39,183 nt of DNA from Verrucomicrobiota bacterium (lineage in GTDB: Bacteria > Verrucomicrobiota > Verrucomicrobiia > Chthoniobacterales > UBA10450): NCBI GenBank assembly GCA_003218305.1, contig QHMY01000097.1, positions 1 through 39,183 on the forward strand. The letters are read 5' to 3'. Below are positions 17,093 to 25,403 of this stretch, one piece after another. Both the position numbers and the translations under genes were made by a program. Numbering within the stretch: the stretch's first letter is position 1; each line of letters starts with the position of its first letter. Below the pieces are notes generated by a model, which saw only the letters and a program-made list of their open reading frames with translations, was not told the origin of the DNA and made no database searches.

Positions 17093-18598
17093 TTAGGCCG
17101 GCTCCTCCGCCCAGCGCTTCCGGAGGTAGATGGCGTTAATGATCCAGGCGATGGGATTGAAGCTGAGAATGGTGAGCGCGATCCAGGCCCAGTGTTTACG
17201 TTGAGTGAAAGCCCAGGCGAGGAGGCCGTAAAGAACAACAGAGATCACCACGCTCGTGAGGCCAAAATCCAGCAGAAGGGCGATACCAACGGCGGAGACG
17301 AACGTCATCACGCTAAAGTAATAGCCCCACCTGAATGGCCGCTTGTCCGGATTCTCCCGTCGAAAGCGACGATTGAGAACGAGTGCGATGAGGATCGGCC
17401 CGACCAGGACGAAAAGAGGAACGGCGATCAACGTGAGGGCGACAGGAACAGGCCCGATCGTGGAGCCCTCAACTTTTTGGGCCACGCCGTCCTCCAAGGC
17501 GATCGCGCCTCCTTCGCTCAGAGTGACGGCGACTTTGCCTCGAGCGCGCCCGGTTTCCACATACCTGATCGCGTCACGGATTTCGCTAAGTGGGTAAGTC
17601 TTGTCGACCACGGGTGTGACTTTTCCGGACTGCATGAGATCGGCCAGGAAGGTCAGGTCGTCCTTATTTACGTCCGCCACCATCATCTTCATCTCCTGGC
17701 TGATGAATGGTCTCCACAGGAGCGTTTTGATGACCACCCCGATGGGGCCGGTCCACCGGTTGTCGTTTACTCCTCCGCCTCCAATCAAAACGTATTTTCC
17801 ATTGGGAGTTAAAACGCTCCTGCACTCCGAGAGCGAACGGTTCCCCACGTTATCGATGATCACGTCGTAACGCTGCCCGGTTTTGGTGAAGTCTTCCTTG
17901 GTGTAATCAACAACCTGATCGGCCCCGAGCGATCGGACCAACTCCGCATTCCTCCCGCTGCAGACACCGGTCACGTGCGCCCCGAGGTGCTTGCCGATTT
18001 GCACGGCAAACGTGCCCACGCCTCCGGACGCGCCGTTGATCAGGACCTTTTGGCCCGGCTGAACCTTCCCTTTGTCTCGAAGGCCCTGCAGTGCGGTCAA
18101 CCCGGCGATCTGGACAACCCCGGCCTGCTCGAAGGAGATGTTAGCCGGCTTCATCACCAGGAATTTCTCAGAAATAACCAGATACTCGGCCCAGGCTCCT
18201 CCTTTCCCGCCAAACACTTCGTCGCCCGGCTTGAACTGCGTCACGCTCTTGCCCACCGCTTCCACCGTTCCCGCGAAATCAACCCCAAGGCGCGGCGACG
18301 TTGGTTTGAGCGGTCCGAAAGCCAGAAGGCGAGCGATATAAGGAATGCCTTCCATGAAATGCCAGTCATAGGGATTAATGGAAACCGCGCGCACTTTGAC
18401 CAGGACCTGGTTGTCGCTGGGAACCGGCTTTTCGATTTCTTCAAGCTGAAGGACCTCGGGCGAACCGTAGTTGTGATAAACAATGGCCTTCATCTTTGGT
18501 GCAGCGGGAGGACTCGGCGTTTGACCTGGTGCCGCGCTCGTGAGCAAGAGCGCAGTCGCAGTGAAGGTAGCAATCCGACGTTGCAGATATGTTTTCAT
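17093..18598 (-). CDS. Exported MDR oxidoreductase fused to a C-terminal membrane domain
   Basis: A 501-residue protein of three parts. Residues 1-26 form a signal peptide (MKTYLQRR, hydrophobic run, ending APGQ). Residues about 36-365 are a zinc-independent MDR (quinone oxidoreductase/alcohol dehydrogenase-like) domain, with MKAIVYHNYGSPEVLQLEEI at its start, LGVDFAGTVEAVGKSVTQFKPGDEVFG and the Rossmann loop GASGGVGTFAVQIGKHLGA near 188-206. Residues about 385-500 hold four hydrophobic helices with basic loops (NRRFRRENPDKRPFRWGYY, RKHWAW). The family normally is soluble, cytosolic and NADPH-dependent, so a signal peptide and membrane tail are odd. It lies 29 bp after a paralog that carries an N-terminal membrane anchor. 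Substrate unknown. Either the signal is really an anchor that leaves the enzyme inside, or the enzyme is exported folded. Confidence 0.85.
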   Translation of the reverse strand: MKTYLQRRIATFTATALLLTSAAPGQTPSPPAAPKMKAIVYHNYGSPEVLQLEEIEKPVPSDNQVLVKVRAVSINPYDWHFMEGIPYIARLLAFGPLKPTSPRLGVDFAGTVEAVGKSVTQFKPGDEVFGGKGGAWAEYLVISEKFLVMKPANISFEQAGVVQIAGLTALQGLRDKGKVQPGQKVLINGASGGVGTFAVQIGKHLGAHVTGVCSGRNAELVRSLGADQVVDYTKEDFTKTGQRYDVIIDNVGNRSLSECRSVLTPNGKYVLIGGGGVNDNRWTGPIGVVIKTLLWRPFISQEMKMMVADVNKDDLTFLADLMQSGKVTPVVDKTYPLSEIRDAIRYVETGRARGKVAVTLSEGGAIALEDGVAQKVEGSTIGPVPVALTLIAVPLFVLVGPILIALVLNRRFRRENPDKRPFRWGYYFSVMTFVSAVGIALLLDFGLTSVVISVVLYGLLAWAFTQRKHWAWIALTILSFNPIAWIINAIYLRKRWAEEPA

Positions 18599-18627
18599 AA
18601 AGAATCAGGGACAGGTTCGACGTGCGC

Positions 18628-19734
18628 TCATTCGATTGTGACTACGGTTTTACCGCGAGCATGGCCTTGATTGAGGATGCGCAACGTTTCGGGGGTATCA
18701 TCGAATTTACAGGTCCGCTCGATGACCGGTGTGACCTTGCCCGACCCGATGAGGTCGCCCAGGAGGGCGAGGTCGTCTCTGTTCACTGTGGTGATGTAGT
18801 TGACGAACTTTTGATCGCCGAACGACGAAAACGCCGACGCCGTTAAATTACGAGCGATACGCCACACGGCCTGACTCGAACTTAGCCCGATCCCGCCAAG
18901 TCCGACCAAAACACAGGTACCTTTGGGATTCAGGACATGGCGCCGTTCGGCGACGGAATGGTTGCAAACGTTATCGAAGATCATGTCGTAACGCTGCTCG
19001 CCCCTGGTGAAATCTTCTTTCGTGTAATCAATGACGCGATCGGCGCCGATGGATCGGACAAGCTCGACATTCCGGGTGCTGCAAACCGCGGTTACATCCG
19101 CGCCGAAAGACTTCGCGATTTGCACGGCAAATGTCCCAACACCCCCGGTTGCGCCGTTGATCAAGACCTTCTGGCCGGATTGAATGTTTCCTTTACGCAG
19201 ACCTTGCAGAGCAGTCAGGCCGGCTAGCGGGATTGAAGCTGCCTGCTCAAAGGTGACATTGGCTGGGAGGATGACCAACGCTCGCTCTGAAGCACAGGCG
19301 TATCCCGCCAGCGAGCCCCGGGCTAGGCCAAAGACTTTATCGCCCGGTTTGAATTGCGTAACATCTTTGCCGACGGCTTCCACCTCGCCGGCGATGTCAC
19401 GACCGACTTGCGGGTCTCTCGGTTTGCGCAATCCGAAAAACAAACGACCGATCCACGGCCCCTGGATGAGAGAAACATCAATGAAGTTAAGCGACGCCGT
19501 TCGAACTTTAATGAGGACCTGGTTGTCCTTTGGCGCCGGTTTCTCAACGTCCGCAATCGTTACGACACCGTATTCGCAGAAACGAACCGCTCTCATAGGA
19601 TTAGCTGGGGCGGTCGTGTTCTGATCGCACTCGTTCGTTGAACCCCAGTATCCGATAAATCCTGCGATCAGAAGCGCGACGAAGATCCCAGCGAAGATTT
19701 TGGTCGTCCATTTCAGCAGCCGCCTGAGCTTCAT
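18628..19734 (-). CDS. Membrane-anchored MDR (quinone oxidoreductase-like) protein
   Basis: A 368-residue protein with one hydrophobic segment at about residues 10-30 (KIFAGIFVALLIAGFIGYWGS) followed by an MDR domain from about 47 to the end. Visible hallmarks are GRDIAGEVEAVGKDVTQFKPGDKVFGLARG, PLAGLTALQGLRKG, the nucleotide-binding loop NGATGGVGTFAVQIAKSFGA near 170-190, DYTKEDF and the terminal GHARGKTVVTIE. No structural-zinc Cys cluster is seen, fitting the quinone-oxidoreductase branch. It is clearly a paralog of the downstream gene but without that gene's C-terminal membrane domain. Its ATG is two bases after the stop of the split ADOP gene, implying translational coupling. With lysines and arginines before the helix (MKLRRLLKWTTK), an N-in topology would place the enzyme outside the inner membrane. 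Confidence 0.88.
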   Translation of the reverse strand: MKLRRLLKWTTKIFAGIFVALLIAGFIGYWGSTNECDQNTTAPANPMRAVRFCEYGVVTIADVEKPAPKDNQVLIKVRTASLNFIDVSLIQGPWIGRLFFGLRKPRDPQVGRDIAGEVEAVGKDVTQFKPGDKVFGLARGSLAGYACASERALVILPANVTFEQAASIPLAGLTALQGLRKGNIQSGQKVLINGATGGVGTFAVQIAKSFGADVTAVCSTRNVELVRSIGADRVIDYTKEDFTRGEQRYDMIFDNVCNHSVAERRHVLNPKGTCVLVGLGGIGLSSSQAVWRIARNLTASAFSSFGDQKFVNYITTVNRDDLALLGDLIGSGKVTPVIERTCKFDDTPETLRILNQGHARGKTVVTIE

Positions 19735-19736
19735 GG

Positions 19737-20942
19737 TTACTCGGCGCGGAGCGCTTCAATCGGATTGATCCGGCCAGCCCGGCGAGCGGGCAGCCAGGAG
19801 GCAACCAAGGCGACAGCAATGAGCAGGAGCGTAGCGCCGATCCAGATCAACGGATCGTTGAGATGCATGCCGGGGTAAGCGGTGGAAAGGAATCGCGAAA
19901 GGCCAACACCGCCGAGAAGACCAAAACCAGAGCCGATCAGCGCCAGCTTGACGCCGGAAGTCAGGACGATGCGGGTGATATCCCCGGCGCTGGCGCCGAG
20001 GGCAAAGCGAATCGCAAACTCGCCGGTGCGTTGAGCCATGGTCCGCGCGATCACGCCGTAGATGCCTAACGAAGCAAGACCGAGCCCGAGGAGCGCGAAG
20101 GCGGTAAGCATATCGCGCAGGATCGCGCTTTGGGATTTGGACCGTTCTATCGTTTGGTCCGCAGGCTCGAGCTCGCGCACCGGCAAATCAGCATCCAGGC
20201 CCGTCATGACATTGCGGATGGGTTGCAGAAGAGTGGAAGGGGCGACGCCGGTAGTGCGCACGACAATCTGGTTGTACGGCCGCGGATCCTGGCTCATGGG
20301 CTGGTAAAGCTGAAGAGTGACCGGGCCCGGGTCGGGAGAAATCGATCGTATGTCCGTGGCCACGCCCACGATTTCGCCCCATTGGGCGCTTCCGATGTTG
20401 GTTTGAGCGAGACGGTGACCAATTGGGTTTTCGTTGCCAAAAAGAGCCAGGGCCATGGTCTGGCTGATGATGTAAACTTTCGGTGAAGTCCGCGTGTCAG
20501 CTTCGTTGAAGGCGCGTCCCGAGAGCAGGCGGGTGCCGAAGGTGTCGAAATAATGCGGGGAAATACTATTAACGACCGCGGCTGGTTCGCGGCCGGGCTG
20601 CGGAAGCTCGCGGCCTTCGATCAGGTACTTGCGGACATCTCCCCAGTTAAAGAAAGGTGTGAAAGAACAAATGCTGGCCGAGGCCACGCCAGGGATTGCC
20701 TGCAATCGTTCGAGCGTGACCCGATGAAAGGCGTTGATCCTATCCGCATCAGGGTAGCTGCCGGTTGGGAGTACGACCGCTCCGGTGACGACGTTTTCGG
20801 ACTGCCAGCCAGCTCGAGAATTATTCAGCTCATCCAAGCCGCGCGCAAAAAGCGCAGCCCCTGTCAGCAGGACCATCGCCAGCGTAAACTGACCAACAAT
20901 GAGCGTGTGACGAAAGCGTTGATGGCCGCGCCCCCCCGTCAT
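19737..20942 (-). CDS. ADOP-family permease, C-terminal half after a frameshift
   Basis: This frame continues the ADOP protein interrupted at 20960. It supplies the second half: linker LKSGARG, membrane segment HTLIVGQFTLAMVLLTGAALFARG, periplasmic domain 2, and the final FtsX core (GIYGVIARTMAQRTGEFAIR...) ending INPIEALRAE. The frame is open up to 21050, but the residues before LKSGARG are out-of-frame reading of the upstream half. If translated separately, the first ATG after the homology resumes is at 20942. One base missing near 20961-20966 (CACCTGAAG where CACCCTGAAG would keep frame) accounts for the break. Whether it is a real mutation, an assembly error or a recoded gene is open. The downstream MDR gene starts two bases after its stop. 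Confidence 0.7.
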   Translation of the reverse strand: MTGGRGHQRFRHTLIVGQFTLAMVLLTGAALFARGLDELNNSRAGWQSENVVTGAVVLPTGSYPDADRINAFHRVTLERLQAIPGVASASICSFTPFFNWGDVRKYLIEGRELPQPGREPAAVVNSISPHYFDTFGTRLLSGRAFNEADTRTSPKVYIISQTMALALFGNENPIGHRLAQTNIGSAQWGEIVGVATDIRSISPDPGPVTLQLYQPMSQDPRPYNQIVVRTTGVAPSTLLQPIRNVMTGLDADLPVRELEPADQTIERSKSQSAILRDMLTAFALLGLGLASLGIYGVIARTMAQRTGEFAIRFALGASAGDITRIVLTSGVKLALIGSGFGLLGGVGLSRFLSTAYPGMHLNDPLIWIGATLLLIAVALVASWLPARRAGRINPIEALRAE

Positions 20943-20959
20943 GCCTCGCGCGCCGCTCT

Positions 20960-22156
20960 TCAGGTGTCGTTTACATTTAGACGCAGGGCAAAAAGCGCCG
21001 GCACGAGACCGAAGGCGACGGCGGTGACGAGCGAGGCGAGAAACGCCCATCCGAACACATGCCAGTCAAAGCCGAAAAAGACACGCTCACCGTTGTCGCC
21101 GGCGGTTCGAGTGGAGAGCCAATCGGCGGCCCACTGTGCGACCAGGACGGCGCAGGCGCCTCCGGCCACAGCCAGCAGCAAGGACTCCGCGATCAACGGC
21201 CGCAGTAGTTGCACGCGCGATGCGCCCATCGCGGCTCGGACGGCAAATTCCCGGGCGCGCGCCATCGTCCGGGCCAGCAAGAGGTTCGCCAGATTGGAGC
21301 AAGCGATCAACAGCACGAAACCCGACAGGCCGACGAGCATCGCCAGGGTCATGAGAACTCTTTTGGGAAGGGCCGTGCCGTTGAGGGAGATCGCTTGCCA
21401 GGTGCTCCCGGCGTTTACTTCGGGAAAGTCAGCAGCGAGGCGCGCGCCGAAGTTGGTGACAAAGGCAGCCCCTTCCGCCTGCGAGAGTCTGTCGGCGCGG
21501 CGCCCGATCGGACGCACGGTGACGCTGCGGCGGTCGGCGGACATTTCCTGGTCAAACGCGAGAGGACGAAAGAAATCGTAAGGACCGAGGTGACGCCAGT
21601 CATTGAACCACGGGGGCAAAACGCCGACGATCTCGTGCGGTTCGCCATCGACGCGGACAATGCGACCGATGACATCGTGTTTGCCGCCGAAGCGTTGTTG
21701 CCAGCAGCGTTGGCTGATAATAACCACGCGATCGTTTCCGGGAACATCTTCTCCCGGAAGGAAAGCGCGGCCGAGCTGCGGCTGAACGCGGAGCACCGAC
21801 AGAAGATTTGAGGTGATGCGCAGGGCCCGCACCATCTCGGCTGGCTGGCCAGGTTCGGAAAGGCTGGTGTCGCCGAGGGTATAGGCGCCGATCTCGCCAT
21901 AAGGTTGCATCTCGCGTTTAAGATCGAGGAAGTCAGCCGGCGAAATCCGGCCCTGGGGGTTTTGCGCCGTGACGCGGTCAATCCGCTGCAAGTGCTCGCT
22001 CTGCGGATACGGGAGCGGTTTCAGCAAGATTGAATTTAGGACGCTGAACATCGCGGTGTTGGCTCCGATGCCGAGCCCGAGTGTGACGATCGCAAGGAGG
22101 GTGAATCCCGGGCTGCGGATCAGCGACCGGGCGGCGAAGCGAAGGCTGGTGAACAT
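20960..22156 (-). CDS. ADOP-family permease, N-terminal half before a frameshift
   Basis: A 398-residue reading frame holding the first half of an ADOP permease. It contains membrane segment 1 (GLGIGANTAMFSVLNSILLKPL near residues 25-46), periplasmic domain 1 with PQLGRAFLPGEDVPGNDRVVIIS, and the first FtsX core (ACSNLANLLLARTMARAREFAVRAAMG). It ends LRLNVNDT and then a TGA, exactly where other members continue with LKSG. The continuation lies in the next frame from about 20960 downwards. Half and half together would give about 800 residues, the normal family length. The gene belongs to the YtrA-type block: it follows the exported protein gene by 27 bp. Confidence 0.75.
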   Translation of the reverse strand: MFTSLRFAARSLIRSPGFTLLAIVTLGLGIGANTAMFSVLNSILLKPLPYPQSEHLQRIDRVTAQNPQGRISPADFLDLKREMQPYGEIGAYTLGDTSLSEPGQPAEMVRALRITSNLLSVLRVQPQLGRAFLPGEDVPGNDRVVIISQRCWQQRFGGKHDVIGRIVRVDGEPHEIVGVLPPWFNDWRHLGPYDFFRPLAFDQEMSADRRSVTVRPIGRRADRLSQAEGAAFVTNFGARLAADFPEVNAGSTWQAISLNGTALPKRVLMTLAMLVGLSGFVLLIACSNLANLLLARTMARAREFAVRAAMGASRVQLLRPLIAESLLLAVAGGACAVLVAQWAADWLSTRTAGDNGERVFFGFDWHVFGWAFLASLVTAVAFGLVPALFALRLNVNDT

Positions 22157-22183
22157 AGGAGGACAGGGTTTCGTTAGGGTCGA

Positions 22184-22948
22184 TTACTTAACCGCGCGAT
22201 AGTCGCTGTAGGTGATCACCTGATGCAGGCTTCCTTCCTGGCCGAGGCCGGACCCCGTTACGTCCGCCACCTGTTCGACGAGAACCGGTTTGCCATCCGG
22301 TCCCATTCGGAACCGCGACGTCGATTCGTAGCGGTCTAGTTTCATGACCAATTTGATCCGCATCGGTTTGATCGAAAGCCGCACCTGCTCGACAAAGGGA
22401 ACGCCGTTGGACTCACCCACCGATGCTTCCGCGCTCGTGTTTTCGGAGACGTCGCTGTCGAAAACCAACACGCTCTCTTTCGGCAGGGAGGCAAAACGGA
22501 ATACGGTCCGGGCCCGCGAGTCGGTCGCGGTCGTCACCGGTCCCGTGAAGTAGTTCGCCAGGCGGTAGTATCCCGGAACGCGGCGCTTCGGGCTTTCCTT
22601 GTGGTATTTGCTCAACGCGTCGGCCGGAGGAGGTCCGCCGTCCACGGAAACGAGCGTCCAGCGCGCATCACCGCTCTTCGTCGGGTCGTACTTCTCGATG
22701 GTGATCGTTGTTTCGGTTTTGCCGTTGGCAGTCGGCACGGAGCGAATGGTGCGGGTGAACGCGTAATCATCCGCGTGGATGCTTTGAGCCTGGGCGAGAA
22801 TGCGTTGCTTAAGGTCGTCCGGCTTATTCTGGCCGTGAGCCATGAAAACGGACGCGAGCCAGACGGACAGGCCCGCGATGGCGGCCCGGGTCAGGGGATT
22901 GGTGATGAGGTTCTTCATCGGTTGGATCGGTAAGATCATGCTGTTCAT
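22184..22948 (-). CDS. Exported protein of unknown function in the YtrA-type locus
   Basis: A 254-residue protein with an N-terminal signal peptide (hydrophobic run about residues 23-36, cleavage likely after MAHGQ near 40). The mature part is mainly beta-like and begins KPDDLKQRILAQAQSIHADDYAFTRTIRS; an alternative start at the ATG for MKNLITN (22918) would give a tidier signal peptide. I do not recognise a family, but the phrases WTLVSVDGGPPPADALSKYHKE and RFRMGPDGKPVLVEQVADVTGSG suggest a periplasmic lipoprotein- or lipid-binding-type beta fold; this is only impression. It sits 18 bp after the ABC permease gene and 27 bp before the split ADOP gene, so it may be the periplasmic partner of one of them. 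Confidence 0.7.
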   Translation of the reverse strand: MNSMILPIQPMKNLITNPLTRAAIAGLSVWLASVFMAHGQNKPDDLKQRILAQAQSIHADDYAFTRTIRSVPTANGKTETTITIEKYDPTKSGDARWTLVSVDGGPPPADALSKYHKESPKRRVPGYYRLANYFTGPVTTATDSRARTVFRFASLPKESVLVFDSDVSENTSAEASVGESNGVPFVEQVRLSIKPMRIKLVMKLDRYESTSRFRMGPDGKPVLVEQVADVTGSGLGQEGSLHQVITYSDYRAVK

Positions 22949-22966
22949 GTGTTCGAGTGGGTTGAA

Positions 22967-23890
22967 CTAGAGCGGTCCGCGAGAGCGGCGGAAATAGACG
23001 GCGCCGGCGAGGAACGCCGCGGCAATGAGCAGGCCAATCCAAAGACCGGGGCTGCTGAGGAATTTCAGCGGATCGAGCTCGGTGAACCGATCGACCACAG
23101 GGACGTGCGCGTCTCTCGGATATCTTACGACGACGAACCCCTGCTCGAAACCGCCCGTTAGGCGACTGGAGACCATGCGAATGAAATAGGTGGTATCGAA
23201 CACGAGTTTCTCGATCGCACTGATTGCGAGCCACGGCAGCACCGCCCAGAGGAACGTCGCGCGCCTGGCCCAGCTGGAGACCAGGAGCAGCCAGGCATAG
23301 ACGGGCGCCTCCCAAAGAACAGCGGTTACGAGACCGTAGAGGAGGATCGACAAGAGCCGGGGCCATGGCAGCAGTTGCCAGGTCGTGCCCGCCATGCCGC
23401 TGGGAAGCAGAACAGCAGTGCTAACCAGCAACATGATAAGGTGCGTCGCGAAGACGATGACGAAGGTGAGCAGGGGCAGGATCGCCAGGGGAACGATTGC
23501 CTTCGCGAGCACGCTGGTGAGATCGGAAACGGGTAGCGATTTCCAAAACAGGATGCTGCGATCGCGGCGTTCGCCATGGAGCGCATCGAGGCAGTAGAAG
23601 ATACCGACGATGAACGCGGTAAACATGATCATCATCGCCGCGATGTCGTAGGGCGTCTCGATCGCGGCCTGCTGGCGCACGGATTCGAGCGCCAACGCAT
23701 TGGCCCTGAGGCGAGGCAAGCGGTACGCCGTGATCCCAAAGCCAAAAAGCACGACTCCAGCGGCGATGAGCGGCCCCATGTAGAGGGAACGGTTCTCCCA
23801 GAGTTCGCGCCGCACGGACCAGAAGAAGGGCCGGGTCGGCAGGATTAGAGCGGGTGTGGTGGGCGGCGAATCGGTTAGCTCGGTATTCAT
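22967..23890 (-). CDS. ABC transporter permease (ABC-2-like), YtrC/D-type
   Basis: A 307-residue membrane protein starting MNTELTDSPP at an ATG with AAGGAG seven bases upstream. The start overlaps the ATPase stop by four bases (ATGA), showing translational coupling to that gene. Six or more helices are visible: about 37-57, 88-108, 135-165, 175-195, 205-225 and near the C-terminus (LWIGLLIAAAFLAGAVYF). The segment YCLDALHGERRDRSILFWKSLPVSDLTSVLAKAI is typical of ABC-2 type export permeases. The frame is open upstream to 24175, but that stretch is the ATPase gene read out of frame. With the neighbouring ATPase it should form an exporter. Substrate unknown. Confidence 0.85.
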   Translation of the reverse strand: MNTELTDSPPTTPALILPTRPFFWSVRRELWENRSLYMGPLIAAGVVLFGFGITAYRLPRLRANALALESVRQQAAIETPYDIAAMMIMFTAFIVGIFYCLDALHGERRDRSILFWKSLPVSDLTSVLAKAIVPLAILPLLTFVIVFATHLIMLLVSTAVLLPSGMAGTTWQLLPWPRLLSILLYGLVTAVLWEAPVYAWLLLVSSWARRATFLWAVLPWLAISAIEKLVFDTTYFIRMVSSRLTGGFEQGFVVVRYPRDAHVPVVDRFTELDPLKFLSSPGLWIGLLIAAAFLAGAVYFRRSRGPL

Positions 23891-24804
23891 TTGGAAACTC
23901 CTTCTTGGCTCGCCGTAGTCCGGCTGCTGCCGGACGAAGCCGGCGGTGGCTCGCTCGCCTTGTCGCCCATGATCGCGACGAACAAGTCGGCGATGCCGGG
24001 CGTGCGCACGTCGCCCAATGCGGCGAGTTGCGGCCGATCGACATTCTCGAAGAGCAGAATGCTGCGCCCGAACAACTGGCGGGTGTGAAGCGGCTTGAGC
24101 GCCTGGGCCGCGGCGAGGTGATCGGGATGCACCATCAATTCCGCGTACCGCCTTTCGAATTGTTCCATGCTGCACTCCAGCACGATGCGGCCGTGGTTGA
24201 TGAACATGAGATCGGTAATGACGTTCTGGATCTCCTCCACCTGGTGCGTCGTCACGACGATGGTGCGGGTCCGATCGAAGTAGTCGTTCAGGAGAGAATC
24301 GTAGAACTGTTTGCGAAACAGGAGGTCGAGCCCCAGCGTGGGCTCATCCAGCACCAGCAGCCTCGCGTCGATGGCCATGACCACAGCGAGATGGAGCTGG
24401 GCCACCATTCCTTTCGACAATTGCCTGATCTTGCTGGTTCGTTTGATCTCTGTTCTCGCCAGGAAACCCTCGGCCTTCGCGCGGTCGAAGCGTGGGTGCA
24501 CGCCCGCGACGTAGTCGAGCAGCTGCGAAACCCGCATCCAGCGCGGCAGCACGGCGACGTCGGCAATGAAGCAGACATCGCGCATGAGTTGATCGCGCTC
24601 GGTCCAGGGATTGCGCCCGAGCACTCGCAGTTCGCCTTCGAACGGAGTGAGGCCGAGAATTGAATTGAGCGCGGTACTCTTGCCCGCGCCGTTGGGACCG
24701 ATCAGTCCAAGGATTCGACCCTCCTCGACGCGCAGATTAACGCCGTCCAGTGCGATCGTTGGGCCGAAGGCCTTGCGAAGTCCGCGTGCTTCAATACAGG
24801 CCAT
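23887..24804 (-). CDS. ABC transporter ATP-binding protein, CcmA/YtrB-type
   Basis: A 305-residue ATPase. Walker A GPNGAGKS at residues 36-43, signature LSKGM at 129-133 (a non-canonical form of LSGGQ found in this subfamily), Walker B LLVLDEP around 149-155 with the catalytic Glu at 154, and the switch His in TTHQ at 187. The C-terminal hundred residues after VLECSMEQFERRYAEL form the extension common to exporters of this branch. It starts two bases after the stop of the GntR regulator gene (24807) and overlaps the permease start by ATGA, so regulator, ATPase and permease are one operon. It is the only ATPase near the split ADOP permease, and could in principle serve both. Confidence 0.9.
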   Translation of the reverse strand: MACIEARGLRKAFGPTIALDGVNLRVEEGRILGLIGPNGAGKSTALNSILGLTPFEGELRVLGRNPWTERDQLMRDVCFIADVAVLPRWMRVSQLLDYVAGVHPRFDRAKAEGFLARTEIKRTSKIRQLSKGMVAQLHLAVVMAIDARLLVLDEPTLGLDLLFRKQFYDSLLNDYFDRTRTIVVTTHQVEEIQNVITDLMFINHGRIVLECSMEQFERRYAELMVHPDHLAAAQALKPLHTRQLFGRSILLFENVDRPQLAALGDVRTPGIADLFVAIMGDKASEPPPASSGSSRTTASQEGVSK

Positions 24805-24806
24805 GG

Positions 24807-25196
24807 TTACTTTTCCTCCTGGGCTGCTTTCGAAGACACGTCGGTAGCGACGGCGTCGAGCAGTTCTTGTGGTTTGAGGCCGAGGCGCTCAATGGTGGCG
24901 TGGACGCGAGGCCATTCTTCCGAGAGAAACTTTTCGCGCTCGCCTGAGAGCAAAAGATCACGCGCGCCGGTTTTGACGAACATGCCGAGACCGCGCTTCT
25001 TCTCGACCAGATTCTCGTCGGCCAGTTGCTGGTAGGCTTTGAGGACCGTGAGCGGATTGACCCGAAATTCGGCTGCGACCGTCCGTACGGAGGGCAGCGG
25101 ATCGCCTTCTTTGAGCACGCCGTCGAGAATCATGTGCGTGCTCCGGTCGCGAAGCTGCCGGTAGATTGGCTGACTATTGTTCCATTCATGGTCCAT
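24807..25196 (-). CDS. GntR-family transcriptional regulator, YtrA subfamily
   Basis: A 129-residue regulator with an N-terminal winged helix-turn-helix of GntR type (PIYRQLRDRSTHMILDGVLKEGDPLPSVRTVAAEFRVNPLTVLKAYQQLADENLVEKKRGLGMFV, residues about 10-75). It has only a short helical C-terminal tail of about 50 residues, the length that marks the YtrA subfamily. Such proteins repress adjacent ABC-transporter operons, often in response to cell-envelope-active compounds. It is first in an operon with the ATPase and permease. A perfect 15-bp-arm palindrome 70 bp upstream of its ATG (25266-25297) is the likely operator, implying autoregulation. Confidence 0.92.
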   Translation of the reverse strand: MDHEWNNSQPIYRQLRDRSTHMILDGVLKEGDPLPSVRTVAAEFRVNPLTVLKAYQQLADENLVEKKRGLGMFVKTGARDLLLSGEREKFLSEEWPRVHATIERLGLKPQELLDAVATDVSSKAAQEEK

Positions 25197-25265
25197 CCTG
25201 TTTTGCGATCGCCCTTACGAGGGAAGTGCCAGCGAAAATCGCTCCGGTTGACTGCGGTTCTGTTT

Positions 25266-25297
25266 CATTAGTGTTATAGTTGACTATAACACTAATG
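25266..25297. promoter_or_regulatory. 32-bp perfect palindrome, probable YtrA operator
   Basis: CATTAGTGTTATAGT, a TG spacer, then ACTATAACACTAATG: arms of 15 bp without mismatch. It is AT-rich in GC-rich surroundings and lies between the divergent regulator gene (70 bp away) and glycerate kinase gene (107 bp away). A TTGACT and a TATAAC lie within it, so it may overlap a promoter. Binding by the adjacent GntR protein is inferred. Confidence 0.8.
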
Positions 25298-25403
25298 CAG
25301 GCGCAAGCGGTTTTTAAATCTTTTTTTTGCCCCGCCCGGATTGCTCGAGATCGGGGTGTCGCTCCTCCGGCTAGCTGTGTTATCGAAAAGGGAAGGTTCC
25401 CGG

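Noticed and set aside
23891-24175. Long N-terminal extension of the ABC permease
   Set aside because: It is the ATPase gene read in another frame; the true ATG at 23890 has AAGGAG and an ATGA overlap.
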